The notes beneath the pieces are model-generated. The model saw only the letters and a list, made by a program, of their open reading frames with translations, did no database searches and was not told the DNA's origin. From Persicimonas caeni (lineage in GTDB: Bacteria; Myxococcota_A; Bradymonadia; Bradymonadales; Bradymonadaceae), in the NCBI RefSeq assembly GCF_006517175.1, contig NZ_CP041186.1, forward strand, positions 806,001 through 870,000: DNA of 64,000 bases. Reading direction: 5' to 3'. Of this stretch, positions 1 through 8,061 are shown one piece after another. The position numbers and the translations under genes are program-made. Position 1 is the first letter of the stretch, and every line of letters begins with the position of its first letter.

Positions 1-550
1 ACGATACGTGCGCATCGGGGAGAGCCTGGCGAATCGCGCGGCCGAGTTCCTCTTCGTGCTTCGGGTTGGCGTAGGCGTGCAGCAGGCAGACGCTTATCGC
101 CTCGTAGTTCTCCTCGGCGAGCTCGGAGATGATTCGCTCCAACTCGTCGCCGTCGAGCGCCTCGAGCACTCGACCGTCATAGCCAACACGTTCACTGACA
201 CCGTAGCAATCCTGCCCGTCCACCAGGGGCGGCGGCAGCTCGATGTGGAAGCGATACAGATCGGGGCGGTTTTGGCGCCGGAGGAGGAGCAGGTCCTCGA
301 AGCCGTCGGTCGTCACGAACGCCACCCGGGCGCCCTTGCGCTCCAAGAGCGCGTTGGTCGCCACCGTGGTGCCGTGAACGATGTGGGGGGTTTGGGCTGA
401 CTCCGAATCGGCGACGACGTGCGCGACGCCGTCGCCGATCGCCTCGGAGGGGTCCGAGGGAGTCGAAAGGAGCTTGTGTAGGCGCACTCGACCCGAAGGC
501 TCCCGCAGAATGAGATCTGTGAAAGTACCTCCGGTGTCGACTCCAATCAT
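1..550 (-). CDS. Hydantoinase/5-oxoprolinase subunit A, N-terminal part (cut by window edge)
   Basis: Reading the minus strand from an ATG at 550 gives an uninterrupted frame to the window edge, beginning MIGVDTGGTFTDLIL, the N-terminal phosphate-binding motif of the HyuA/OplahA (Hydant_A_N) family. It continues with HGTTVATNALLERKGA and GFEDLLLLRRQNRPDLY, both typical of the family. These ATP-dependent enzymes open cyclic amides: hydantoins, or 5-oxoproline to glutamate. About 183 residues of a usually 500-700-residue subunit are visible. The ATG overlaps the stop codon of the glutamate dehydrogenase gene (ATGA at 550-547), so the two are probably co-transcribed and translationally coupled. 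Substrate is not determinable from the fragment. Confidence 0.85.
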   Translation of the reverse strand, partial: MIGVDTGGTFTDLILREPSGRVRLHKLLSTPSDPSEAIGDGVAHVVADSESAQTPHIVHGTTVATNALLERKGARVAFVTTDGFEDLLLLRRQNRPDLYRFHIELPPPLVDGQDCYGVSERVGYDGRVLEALDGDELERIISELAEENYEAISVCLLHAYANPKHEEELGRAIRQALPDAHVS

Positions 551-1902
551 GGGAAGACGCCTCGCTCGGTGTAGACGGCGTTGAGACGGTTGAGCGCCAC
601 GGCGAACGCGGCGGTGCGGTTGTCGACGCCATGCTCACGGGCAAACGCGCGCATCTCGTGATACGAGCGCTTCATCATGAACAGAAGGCGACTGTCGACC
701 TCTTCGAGCTGCCACGACTCCGAGCGCTTGTTCTGAATCCACTCGAAGTACGACACGACCACGCCGCCGGCGTTGGCCATGACGTCGGGGATGACCTCGA
801 TGCCGCGCTTCTTGAGGACCTCTTCGCCCTTGAGCGTCGTCGGGCCGTTGGCGGCCTCGACGACCAGCTTGGCGGTGAGCTTTTTGGCGACCTCTTCAGT
901 GATCTGCAATTCGAGCGCGGCCGGGATGCAGATATCCGACTCGATGCTCCAGAAGTCGTCGTTGTTGATCTCTTCGGCGCCCGCGTAGCCGCGAATCCCG
1001 CCCTCTTTGTTGACGTGATCGATGAGCTTGCGCGGGTAGATGCCCTGCGGGTTGTAGATCGACCCGGTGTGGTCTTGCACACCCACGAGCACCGCGCCCA
1101 ACCGGCTCATGATCTGAGCGGCGTGGCTGCCCACGTTGCCGAAGCCCTGCAGGATGTAGTTGCAACCGTCGAGGCGCACGCCGCGCTCGTCGGCCCACTC
1201 CTGGATGCAGTAGACGACGCCCTGGCCGGTGGCCTTCTCACGCCCGCGGCTGCCGCCCGAGGCGAGCGACTTACCGGTGACGATGCGCTTCTGGGCGTTC
1301 TTGTCGATCTGGTTGTGGGTGTTCATGTAGGTGTCCATCATCCAGACCATGATCTGGCTGTTGGTCCCCACGTCGGGCGCCGGAATGTCGTATTCCGGAC
1401 CGATATTGTTGCCCAAGTCGTGCACGAAGCGGCGGGTGATGCTCTCCAACTCGCGTTTGGAGTGCTGCGCCGGGCTCAGGCGAATGCCGCCCTTGGCGCC
1501 GCCAAACGGCACCTCGAGCAGCGCGCACTTGTAGCTCATGACCGAGGCGAGCGCCTTGACCTCTTCGAGGGTGACGTCGTGGTGGTAGCGAATGCCGCCC
1601 TTGTACGGTCCCAGAATATTGTTGTGCTGGATGCGGTAGCCAGTGAACAGCTTGAACCGCCCATCGTCCATGCGCACCGGGAAGTTGACGATGACCTCGT
1701 TCTTCGGCTCACTCAAAATGAGTCGCACGTGGTCGGCGATGGGCACATGCGGCACCGCACGGGCAACCTGCGCCTGGTGGGTCCGGTAGAACTGCGCTCC
1801 ACCCGGATCTTCGGTGTCGGCCAAGACGACCTCACTACCTTCGGTTAAATCACTGACGGATTTGGCGGCGCTTGCTTCGGTGACTGCTTCTTCGCTGGAC
1901 AT
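547..1902 (-). CDS. gdhA: Glutamate dehydrogenase (Glu/Leu/Phe/Val dehydrogenase family)
   Basis: 451 residues. Catalyses reversible oxidative deamination of glutamate to 2-oxoglutarate and ammonia in the cytoplasm. The substrate/catalytic lysine segment VPFGGAKGGI lies at about residues 131-140. PAPDVGTNSQIMVWMMDTY and the Rossmann motif GFGNVGSHAA of the C-terminal domain follow. Length fits hexameric bacterial enzymes. I place the start at 1902 (MSSEEAVTEA) because GAGGAA lies 8 nt upstream; a longer reading from 1923 lacks such a site. NAD versus NADP preference cannot be read safely. The stop overlaps the downstream HyuA start, suggesting a glutamate/oxoproline catabolic operon. Confidence 0.95.
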   Translation of the reverse strand: MSSEEAVTEASAAKSVSDLTEGSEVVLADTEDPGGAQFYRTHQAQVARAVPHVPIADHVRLILSEPKNEVIVNFPVRMDDGRFKLFTGYRIQHNNILGPYKGGIRYHHDVTLEEVKALASVMSYKCALLEVPFGGAKGGIRLSPAQHSKRELESITRRFVHDLGNNIGPEYDIPAPDVGTNSQIMVWMMDTYMNTHNQIDKNAQKRIVTGKSLASGGSRGREKATGQGVVYCIQEWADERGVRLDGCNYILQGFGNVGSHAAQIMSRLGAVLVGVQDHTGSIYNPQGIYPRKLIDHVNKEGGIRGYAGAEEINNDDFWSIESDICIPAALELQITEEVAKKLTAKLVVEAANGPTTLKGEEVLKKRGIEVIPDVMANAGGVVVSYFEWIQNKRSESWQLEEVDSRLLFMMKRSYHEMRAFAREHGVDNRTAAFAVALNRLNAVYTERGVFP

Positions 1903-2128
1903 GCTACAAGTTCCTCGCCACAAAGGGCTTCGCTACAGATGGGGGTTAAGATTTTCAAGTTTTCCTTAACAACGCCCTTCGGGCCCGTCAAGAACTCGAA
2001 ATCCCCGTTCGAAAACCACCCCATCTCGGGGGGTTAGACGGTTAAAGTTATCAGAACACTCACACAGGCCAACTGCCTGTTATATCAAGCATTCTATGTG
2101 CTGAGACGCCCACCCTCAAATAATCGTC

Positions 2129-3130
2129 TCAGTTTTGTGCGTCGCCCCCGCCGGCATCTGCCTCACCAGCGCCAGCATCGCCCTGTTCGGCACCGTCCTC
2201 ACCCGCTTGTTCGTCCTTGTCGGGCGCTCCATCAGGAGCAGGCGCCGCGGCATCATAATTCGGCGTAACGCCCTCGATGAGCCACTTCGGCACCGTGTCG
2301 ACCGGGCGCACCAGATCGTAGACAACCCGCGCGCTCTCTCCGGAGTCGTTCGTGAGGAGGGCGACCACCCGTGCTTTCTTCTGGCCGCTATAATCGATCG
2401 ACTGAATATCGACGTCGCCGGTGCGAAAGACCTCTTTTTGCTCGCGCACGAAACTTCGGAACGCATCGACATTATTCTGCTGCGTAAACCCGCTACTCAT
2501 GTGTCGATAGGCGTTCTCGAAATTGCCACCGCGAAGCTGGCGGTGGAAATCGAGCACCTCGACGGCCGGAGGCTCGGAGCTGATGTCACGCGTCCGCGTC
2601 TCGAACTTGAGCTCGTCCACCAGAAACGTCTGCGCTTCGTCTTCTCCTCGGCTGATGATTTCGAGCATCGCCACCAGCTTCTCTGTGCCCGCCGGCGGCG
2701 CGAAATCCAAGGTCATCTTCCAGCGCGTCGGCTGGTCCATATCCTTTTTCTCGACCGACACGTTGCTCAACCGGCCGGGACCCGCGACCAGAAAGCGCTC
2801 GTACTGACTCAGAGTGCTCTGGAGGTCGTCGGCCGAGACCTCGGCCCGGAGCGCATCGGTCATTTTGGCGCGAGCCGCCTCGACCTCGCCCTGAGCCAAG
2901 TCATTGCCGAACTCGGTGCTGAACTTCCCAGCCTCGACCGACAGGCGAGCCTGATCGTACAGATCGCCGCAACACGACGCGGTCTTCCAAGTCCCCACGG
3001 CGAGCAGACCGCCAATGATGAGCACGATGACGCCGCAGCCAATACCGAGCCACTTGAGCCAACTCTTTCCAGACCCACCGCCGTCTTCCGCGACGAAATC
3101 GCTCGGGGGCTTGAACTCATTGAGTGCCAT
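2129..3130 (-). CDS. Hypothetical single-pass membrane protein with acidic tail
   Basis: 333 residues, not recognised as a named family. A short cytoplasmic N-terminus is followed by one strongly hydrophobic segment at about residues 25-45 (GIGCGVIVLIIGGLLAVGTW). The rest is a soluble, probably periplasmic domain, and the last 30 residues are rich in Asp, Glu, Ala and Gly. Start chosen at MALNEFKPPSDF because GAGG lies 9 nt upstream; the longer frame reading lacks a plausible site and would overlap the upstream gene. It begins 11 bp after the stop of the DAGK-like gene, so the two are probably one transcript. Confidence 0.75.
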   Translation of the reverse strand: MALNEFKPPSDFVAEDGGGSGKSWLKWLGIGCGVIVLIIGGLLAVGTWKTASCCGDLYDQARLSVEAGKFSTEFGNDLAQGEVEAARAKMTDALRAEVSADDLQSTLSQYERFLVAGPGRLSNVSVEKKDMDQPTRWKMTLDFAPPAGTEKLVAMLEIISRGEDEAQTFLVDELKFETRTRDISSEPPAVEVLDFHRQLRGGNFENAYRHMSSGFTQQNNVDAFRSFVREQKEVFRTGDVDIQSIDYSGQKKARVVALLTNDSGESARVVYDLVRPVDTVPKWLIEGVTPNYDAAAPAPDGAPDKDEQAGEDGAEQGDAGAGEADAGGGDAQN

Positions 3131-3141
3131 AACCGAATCCT

Positions 3142-4053
3142 CTACAGAGTGACGAAGTGGGCCACCGGGCCCTCTTTGACCTGAACCACATAGGGCATCG
3201 ACGGCTCGTAAAGCTCGCCGTCGAGCACGTAGCCCCCGGTCCAATCGATGTGAATTCTCTCGAACGCCTCGGCGCCGGAGTCTGAGCGCAAAAAGCGCGG
3301 CAACGCGCGTGCCTTGGCCACCTCACGAATCAACTCGGCGCTCGAGTTCCCCATTCGAAAGCTGATATCCCGCTCTTCGAGCAAGTGCAGGCCGAGCCAG
3401 GAATGCTTCAAGCTGCTGGCGAGCAGAAAGCCGATCGAGTCGGCCCGCGGGCGACCGTCGACGGCCACGCGCGCCTTCACCGGCTCGAGTGCACTGGTGC
3501 TCTCCAAGAGCATCTCACGGGCGATGCGGCCGAGAGTGGAGCTCACCGCTCCCACCGTAGATGCCCCGGCACGATGGTAAGCTTCGAAGAGACGGTAGAA
3601 AAGCCCCGCTCCGAATGAAAACCCCAACTGGGCCGACGGCTGCGCCGACGAGGTGACCTTGAGCGTGGGAAGTAGGCGGCGGTTGAGGTTGCCGGCGAGC
3701 AACGCACTCTTGAGGCGCCGAAAAGTCTTGGGTTCCAATGCGGGCGCATCGAGCGCGTCGGCCACCCGGGTGAACTGGCCGGCGCGCATCACGAAGAGGC
3801 GCAGCGGCGTGGGGTGTGTGCGAAAATGGCGGCGGTGGGTGCTGAGCACATCGGCCACCAGCCGGTCGTCACCGACGACGGCGACCACATCGACCTCCTG
3901 GTCGAGCAGGCGCCCCAGCGAGGCCACCTTGGTCTCGTCCGGCGCCGCGGGTACGTAGACCCCATCGGCAAATACAGTCTGATCGAACCCTGCAATGGCA
4001 GAGTGTTCGGTGATGACTCCGACTTTCGGATCGCTACTGGGTCGCCCTGGCAT
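3142..4053 (-). CDS. Diacylglycerol/sphingosine kinase-like protein with degenerate catalytic motifs
   Basis: 303 residues. The architecture resembles bacterial DAGK_cat/YegS-type lipid kinases: an N-terminal part with VVGDDRLVADVLSTH where the family has the GGDGT loop, RAGQFTRVADALDAP where it has GTGND-A-LG, and a C-terminal beta domain ending YVLDGELYEPSMPYVVQVK, like the family's DGE and V-P-A endings. The glycine-rich phosphate-binding signature is clearly degenerate, so it may be inactive or bind a different ligand. Start at 4053 is supported by AAGGAG 5 nt upstream. The assignment rests on motif layout only; a hypothetical protein is the alternative. Confidence 0.5.
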   Translation of the reverse strand: MPGRPSSDPKVGVITEHSAIAGFDQTVFADGVYVPAAPDETKVASLGRLLDQEVDVVAVVGDDRLVADVLSTHRRHFRTHPTPLRLFVMRAGQFTRVADALDAPALEPKTFRRLKSALLAGNLNRRLLPTLKVTSSAQPSAQLGFSFGAGLFYRLFEAYHRAGASTVGAVSSTLGRIAREMLLESTSALEPVKARVAVDGRPRADSIGFLLASSLKHSWLGLHLLEERDISFRMGNSSAELIREVAKARALPRFLRSDSGAEAFERIHIDWTGGYVLDGELYEPSMPYVVQVKEGPVAHFVTL

Positions 4054-4180
4054 CGAAGCTCCTTCGAGAAACGCGGTTCGACGCGAACAGACGTATCGCC
4101 AAAAAAGCCCTGAAGCAAGCCGCCACCTCGATCGCTGGCTACTTGCTGCAGGGCTCTTTGTGCAGGATTCGGTCTGGTGT

Positions 4181-4972
4181 TCAGTGCGCGAGCGAAGTGC
4201 CCACCAATTCGAGAAGCTCCTCTTCGGGTAAGTCGCTGGTCATCGTGTAGGTGATGCCGTCGTCTTGCAGCACCGCGACCTCGTACCCTTTGCTGTTGAG
4301 CACTGCGATGTCGCGACCGGAGACTTTGCGGATTTTGTCGCCGGGGACTTTAAAGTCGTCGCCGTGGAAGATCATGACGCTGAGACGGGCGCCATCGACA
4401 TCGTACAAGGCGTAGGCAGCGCGGCGGTTATTGACGTGGGCGATGCGACCGCCGATGAGTCGAGCCTGGTTGGTGCTGAAGGTGGGGAGACGTACCGGGA
4501 AGTCGACCTTTCCGCGGAACCATCGGGCCACCTCGCGCGGCTGCGGGCCGGTGACCTCGATGGGGAAATCACCGCTATGCCACTCGATGGTGTTCTCGAC
4601 CACCGGGATCTGCTCGCTGCTCGCCGGGGTGACGGTGGTGATTTGGGGCAAAAACCAGACCACCAGCGCGACGGTGGCTGCCAGCGGGGCGCCGACCATC
4701 GCAAAGCGCATCACCGGGCCTCGACGCTCGTCGCGTCGCACCTGGCGCTCGACCTCGTCGATCCCTTCGAAAATACGCTGGCGCAGAGCCTCGGGGGCCT
4801 TTTCCTGTCCCAGCACATCCTTGAACTGCTCTTTAAAGCGGATCTTCGAGTCTACTTCCGCCCGGCACCCGTCGCACTCACGCAGGTGCATCTCGATTTC
4901 TGCTCTCTCTCGGTCGCTGAACTCTCCGTCCACATAGGCGTCCGAAAAGAGCTGAAATTCTTGGCAATTCAT
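4181..4972 (-). CDS. Anti-sigma factor with N-terminal zinc finger (zf-HC2) and one TM segment
   Basis: 263 residues. The N-terminus MNCQEFQLFSDAYVDGE followed by EMHLRECDGCRAEV is the H-x3-C-x2-C zinc-binding anti-sigma domain that holds an ECF sigma factor. A transmembrane helix lies near residues 90-112 (VGAPLAATVALVVWFLP), and the periplasmic part of about 150 residues is a probable sensor. It lies 75 bp downstream of the ECF sigma gene on the same strand, the usual sigma/anti-sigma order. AAGGA 5 nt before the ATG supports the start. The signal sensed is unknown. Confidence 0.88.
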   Translation of the reverse strand: MNCQEFQLFSDAYVDGEFSDRERAEIEMHLRECDGCRAEVDSKIRFKEQFKDVLGQEKAPEALRQRIFEGIDEVERQVRRDERRGPVMRFAMVGAPLAATVALVVWFLPQITTVTPASSEQIPVVENTIEWHSGDFPIEVTGPQPREVARWFRGKVDFPVRLPTFSTNQARLIGGRIAHVNNRRAAYALYDVDGARLSVMIFHGDDFKVPGDKIRKVSGRDIAVLNSKGYEVAVLQDDGITYTMTSDLPEEELLELVGTSLAH

Positions 4973-5047
4973 CGCTGTCCTTCTCCAAAAGGTCTATCCG
5001 CGTGCGGCCCACCGGGCTCGCAGCAGACGGCTGCTCACCACCGAGGC

Positions 5048-5716
5048 TCAGCCCTGGGCGCGTCGGCGGCGATACTCCTCGAGATTCGTCGTATTCGAGT
5101 CGGCCTCTTCTTCTTTGTCGGCCGCGTCTTCCGTGACAGTGATGTAGCCTTCCCTGACGGCATACTCCTCGAGTTTCGCCTGGAGCATGCGACGCCCGCG
5201 GTACAGACGGCTCATGACCGTACCGATGGGACAATCCATAATCTCGGCGATCTCTTTATAGGCGAAGTCCTGCAGGTCGGCCAAAAGTACGACCATGCGG
5301 AAGTCGACTGGAATCGTCTCCAGCGCGTTCTTCACCTCGTCGCCAAACATCTTGAAGTACAAATTCTCTTCATCTTGATTGAAATCGTCGATGAAGGGAT
5401 TGCGCTCGGGGGCCTCGGCGCGCTCCTGAAGGGGACGATAGTCGTCGTCGACCAAGTACTCCTTGCGCTTCTTCGACTTCCGATACCTGTTGATGAAGGT
5501 ATTGGTCATGATCTTGAAGAGCCAGGCCTTGCAGTTGGTCCCGTTCTCGTACTTGTCGAAGTAGCGATACGCCTTGAGCATGGCCTCTTGGACGAGATCT
5601 TCTGCATCTTGCTCGTCCTTGGTCATGCGTAGAGCAGTGCCGTACAGCGCATCCAGGTGAGGAACCGCCTCGCGCTGAAATGCTTCGTCCTTCTCCGATC
5701 GCTTTTTTCCGAACAT
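5048..5716 (-). CDS. ECF-family RNA polymerase sigma factor
   Basis: 222 residues. Region 2 is visible as DAEDLVQEAMLKAYRYFD and GTNCKAWLFKIMTNTFINRY. Region 4 is visible as ETIPVDFRMVVLLADLQDF followed by YKEIAEIMDCPIGTVMSRLY, a helix-turn-helix for -35 recognition. A spacer between the regions and a charged C-terminal tail of about 30 residues make it slightly longer than the minimal ECF length. The adjacent membrane anti-sigma factor is its likely partner. ECF sigma factors often control their own operon, but I did not identify a promoter confidently. Confidence 0.92.
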   Translation of the reverse strand: MFGKKRSEKDEAFQREAVPHLDALYGTALRMTKDEQDAEDLVQEAMLKAYRYFDKYENGTNCKAWLFKIMTNTFINRYRKSKKRKEYLVDDDYRPLQERAEAPERNPFIDDFNQDEENLYFKMFGDEVKNALETIPVDFRMVVLLADLQDFAYKEIAEIMDCPIGTVMSRLYRGRRMLQAKLEEYAVREGYITVTEDAADKEEEADSNTTNLEEYRRRRAQG

Positions 5717-5913
5717 GTCGTCTCTCGGTTATTGCGCAGAATGACTGAGCTAGTCAGTTGCACCCATTTTGAGCAGTCACTGAGTACAACTTCAAAGGTC
5801 GGCCATTCTATTTCATGAACTTCCGATAAGGGGCGAGATTTTTTTGCGATCTCTCGCCCTGCTGTCACAACAGTTGTACGAAAACATGCACGAAAAGATT
5901 CAAATAAACGGGG

Positions 5914-6105
5914 ATGTGCGCCTTGCAGAGTACGAAACGCTATTTGAACGGACAAGAAACAATTTGAGGGGCGTTCAATTCACCCTATTTGAGCAGCCAA
6001 GAAACAATTTGAGGGTCGTTCAATTCACCCAAATGGACGAACCGAGCGACCCTCAAATTGTTGTTTGTCCGCTCAAATAGACGCTACGCCCCTGCAAGGC
6101 ACACG
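5914..6105. repeat. Long imperfect inverted repeat containing an internal 45-bp direct repeat
   Basis: This fills most of a 401-bp gene-free stretch (5717-6117). Two direct copies, at 5942-5985 and 5987-6030, each carry AAGAAACAATTTGAGGG and CGTTCAATTCACCC. An inverted copy at 6047-6078 is the complement of 5987-6018 with few mismatches. The outer ends (TGCGCCTTGCAG near 5915 and CTGCAAGGCACAC near 6091) are also complementary, so the whole element can fold into a hairpin of nearly 190 nt. It lies just after the alanine dehydrogenase stop and before the sigma gene. It could be a non-autonomous mobile element or a read-through terminator. A 78-residue frame across it is only repeat translation. 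Confidence 0.8.
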
Positions 6106-6117
6106 CCTCGGGTCAGA

Positions 6118-7233
6118 TTAACCGAGCACGCCGTCGACCGACGCGTACTCCTTCTCCAAGCTCTCGGCCACGGCCGGGTGGGTGATGTGGCCGCCGTAGG
6201 TGTTCAGGCCCTTGGCGAGCACGTTGTCGGCCTTCATGGCCGCCTCGAGGCCGCCGTCGGCGATCGTCAGCCCGTAATTGAGCGTGGCGTTGTTCAGCGC
6301 GAACGTCGAGGTGCGCGGCACGGCGCCGGGCATGTTGGCCACGCAGTAGTGAACCACGTCATCGACCACGTAGGTCGGCTCGTCGTGGGTGGTCGGGTGG
6401 CACGTCTCGATGCAGCCGCCCTGGTCGACGGCGACGTCGACGACGACGCTTCCGCGCGGCATCTCCTTGAGGAGCTCGCGGGTGACCAAGTGGGGGGCTT
6501 TGGCGCCCGGAATGAGCACCGCGCCGATGACCAGGTCGGCGCGAGCCACCTGATCGGCGATGGTGTCGGCGTTCGAGTGCAGCGTCTGAATGCGGTTGCC
6601 GAACACCTCTTCGAGGTAGCGCAGACGGTACAGGTCGATGTCGAGGATCTTGACGTGAGCGCCCATGCCCACGGCCATCGTCGCCGCGTGGGTGCCCACT
6701 GTGCCTCCGCCGATGATGACGACGTTGCCGCGAGCCACGCCGGGCACGCCGCCGAGCAGCACGCCCTTGCCGCCGGCCTCTCGCTCGAGGCAGCGTGCGC
6801 CGACCTGAATCGACATGCGGCCGGCGACCTCACTCATCGGCTCGAGCAGCGGAAGACGACCGTCGGGCAGCTCGATGGTCTCGTAGGCGACCGCGGCGAT
6901 CTTCTTGTCGATGAGCACCTCGGCCAGCTCCGGCACCGCAGCCAGGTGGAAGTAGGTGTAGACGATTTGGTTTTCCTGCATGCGATCATACTCGGCCGGC
7001 AGCGGCTCCTTGACCTTGATGATCATCTCGGACTGCTCCCAGACCTCGTCGGCGGTGTCGAGGATCTCGGCGCCCGCATCGACGTAGGCCGAGTCGGGGA
7101 TTGCGCTCCCCTCGCCTGCGCCCTTCTGGACGACGACGCTGTGGCCGCGACGTACGTATTCGCGGACTCCGGCAGGCACCAGGCCAACACGGTACTCGTT
7201 GTTCTTGATCTCTGTAGGGACACCGATTTTCAT
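6118..7233 (-). CDS. ald: Alanine dehydrogenase
   Basis: 371 residues, the full family length. NAD-dependent oxidative deamination of L-alanine to pyruvate and ammonia. Catalytic residues expected in the family are present: Lys75 in KVKEP, His96 in YFHLA, and the aspartate in [10 protein letters not shown]. The NAD-binding Rossmann motif [14 protein letters not shown] follows. Start [10 protein letters not shown] at 7233 is the conserved family N-terminus, with GGAG 7 nt upstream; the longer reading is not supported. With glutamate dehydrogenase nearby it suggests amino-acid carbon use, but the two are separate transcription units. Confidence 0.96.
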   Translation of the reverse strand: MKIGVPTEIKNNEYRVGLVPAGVREYVRRGHSVVVQKGAGEGSAIPDSAYVDAGAEILDTADEVWEQSEMIIKVKEPLPAEYDRMQENQIVYTYFHLAAVPELAEVLIDKKIAAVAYETIELPDGRLPLLEPMSEVAGRMSIQVGARCLEREAGGKGVLLGGVPGVARGNVVIIGGGTVGTHAATMAVGMGAHVKILDIDLYRLRYLEEVFGNRIQTLHSNADTIADQVARADLVIGAVLIPGAKAPHLVTRELLKEMPRGSVVVDVAVDQGGCIETCHPTTHDEPTYVVDDVVHYCVANMPGAVPRTSTFALNNATLNYGLTIADGGLEAAMKADNVLAKGLNTYGGHITHPAVAESLEKEYASVDGVLG

Positions 7234-7424
7234 TGTCTCGCTCCGTTTCTGCGCGCCTCGCGGACCCTCGTCCTGCTCAGCCGACCTACCAATGTTAACC
7301 ACTTGTTACGTTTACGTTCTTCGAGCATCTGTATAGCGAGACAAAACGTGGTGCGCAACGTCACAAATACTCACAAAAGCCTCGATTTTTTCCAGATCAG
7401 CCGCTACACGTATCCCCGTCACAA

Positions 7425-7452
7425 CCCCCAAACCCCTAAACCCCCAACCCCC
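7425..7452 (-). promoter_or_regulatory. Four-tract G-quadruplex motif upstream of the nitroreductase gene
   Basis: The minus strand carries four runs of four or five G separated by loops of 2-4 nt (TT, TTTA, TTT), matching the standard intramolecular quadruplex pattern. The plus strand is correspondingly C-rich. It ends 5 bp before the nitroreductase ATG and lies in the ald upstream region, so it could affect either gene. Regulatory role is inference. Confidence 0.6.
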
Positions 7453-7457
7453 TAGCC

Positions 7458-8027
7458 ATGAATACACGCGAAGCCATTTTGTCCCGTCGCACGGTCCAAC
7501 GCTACACCACCGAGCCCATCCCCGAGGGATGTATCGAGCGGGCGCTCGAATGTGCCATCCGCGCGCCCAACCACAAATTGAGCAACCCGTGGCGCTTCAC
7601 CCGCATCGGCCCCGAAACTCGGGCGCAGATTGTCGAAGTAGGCGTCACGCTCAAGCGCGACAAATGCGAGGCGCAAGGACTGGAGCTCTCCGAACAGAAG
7701 GAGGAGTTGATCCGAGCGAAGCTGGGCAACTCGCCGGAGGTCATCGTCTTCTCGCAAGTGCTCGACGACGACGATTTTCGACGCAAGGAAGATTACGCCT
7801 CACTGGCGTGCGCCATCCAGAACTTCATGCTGAGTCTGTGGGATGAGGGTGTGGGCTCGAAGTGGGCCACCGGCAGCGTCACTCGCCACCCGAAGACCTA
7901 CGAGCTCCTGGGAATCGACGCGGAGCGTGAAGAGATCGTCGGATTCGTATGGGTCGGTCACTCGAGCCAGGAGCTGTTCGAAACTCCGCGGCAACCGCTC
8001 GAAGAGGTCTATCGGGAACTCCCCTGA
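7458..8027 (+). CDS. Nitroreductase family protein
   Basis: 189 residues. The N-terminus SRRTVQRYTTEPIPEG and RAPNHKLSNPWRFTRI are the FMN-binding signature of NfsB/HUB-type nitroreductases. The mid-region LACAIQNFMLSLWDEGVGSK and the late segment EIVGFVWVGHS also fit. These are FMN enzymes that reduce nitro groups or quinones with NAD(P)H; the physiological substrate is unknown. It stands alone between two minus-strand genes, and no strong ribosome-binding site precedes the ATG because the upstream DNA is a C-rich quadruplex-complement tract. Confidence 0.85.
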   Translation: MNTREAILSRRTVQRYTTEPIPEGCIERALECAIRAPNHKLSNPWRFTRIGPETRAQIVEVGVTLKRDKCEAQGLELSEQKEELIRAKLGNSPEVIVFSQVLDDDDFRRKEDYASLACAIQNFMLSLWDEGVGSKWATGSVTRHPKTYELLGIDAEREEIVGFVWVGHSSQELFETPRQPLEEVYRELP

Positions 8028-8061
8028 GGCACTCCGCCGAGCCTCTCTGTCGTCGACTGAG

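Noticed and set aside
5844..6080. 78-residue frame with repeated NNLR-VQFT peptides
   Set aside because: Only a translation of the direct repeats; no ribosome-binding site.
6058..7455. 465-residue plus-strand frame opposite ald
   Set aside because: Antisense shadow of alanine dehydrogenase, starting inside the inverted-repeat element.
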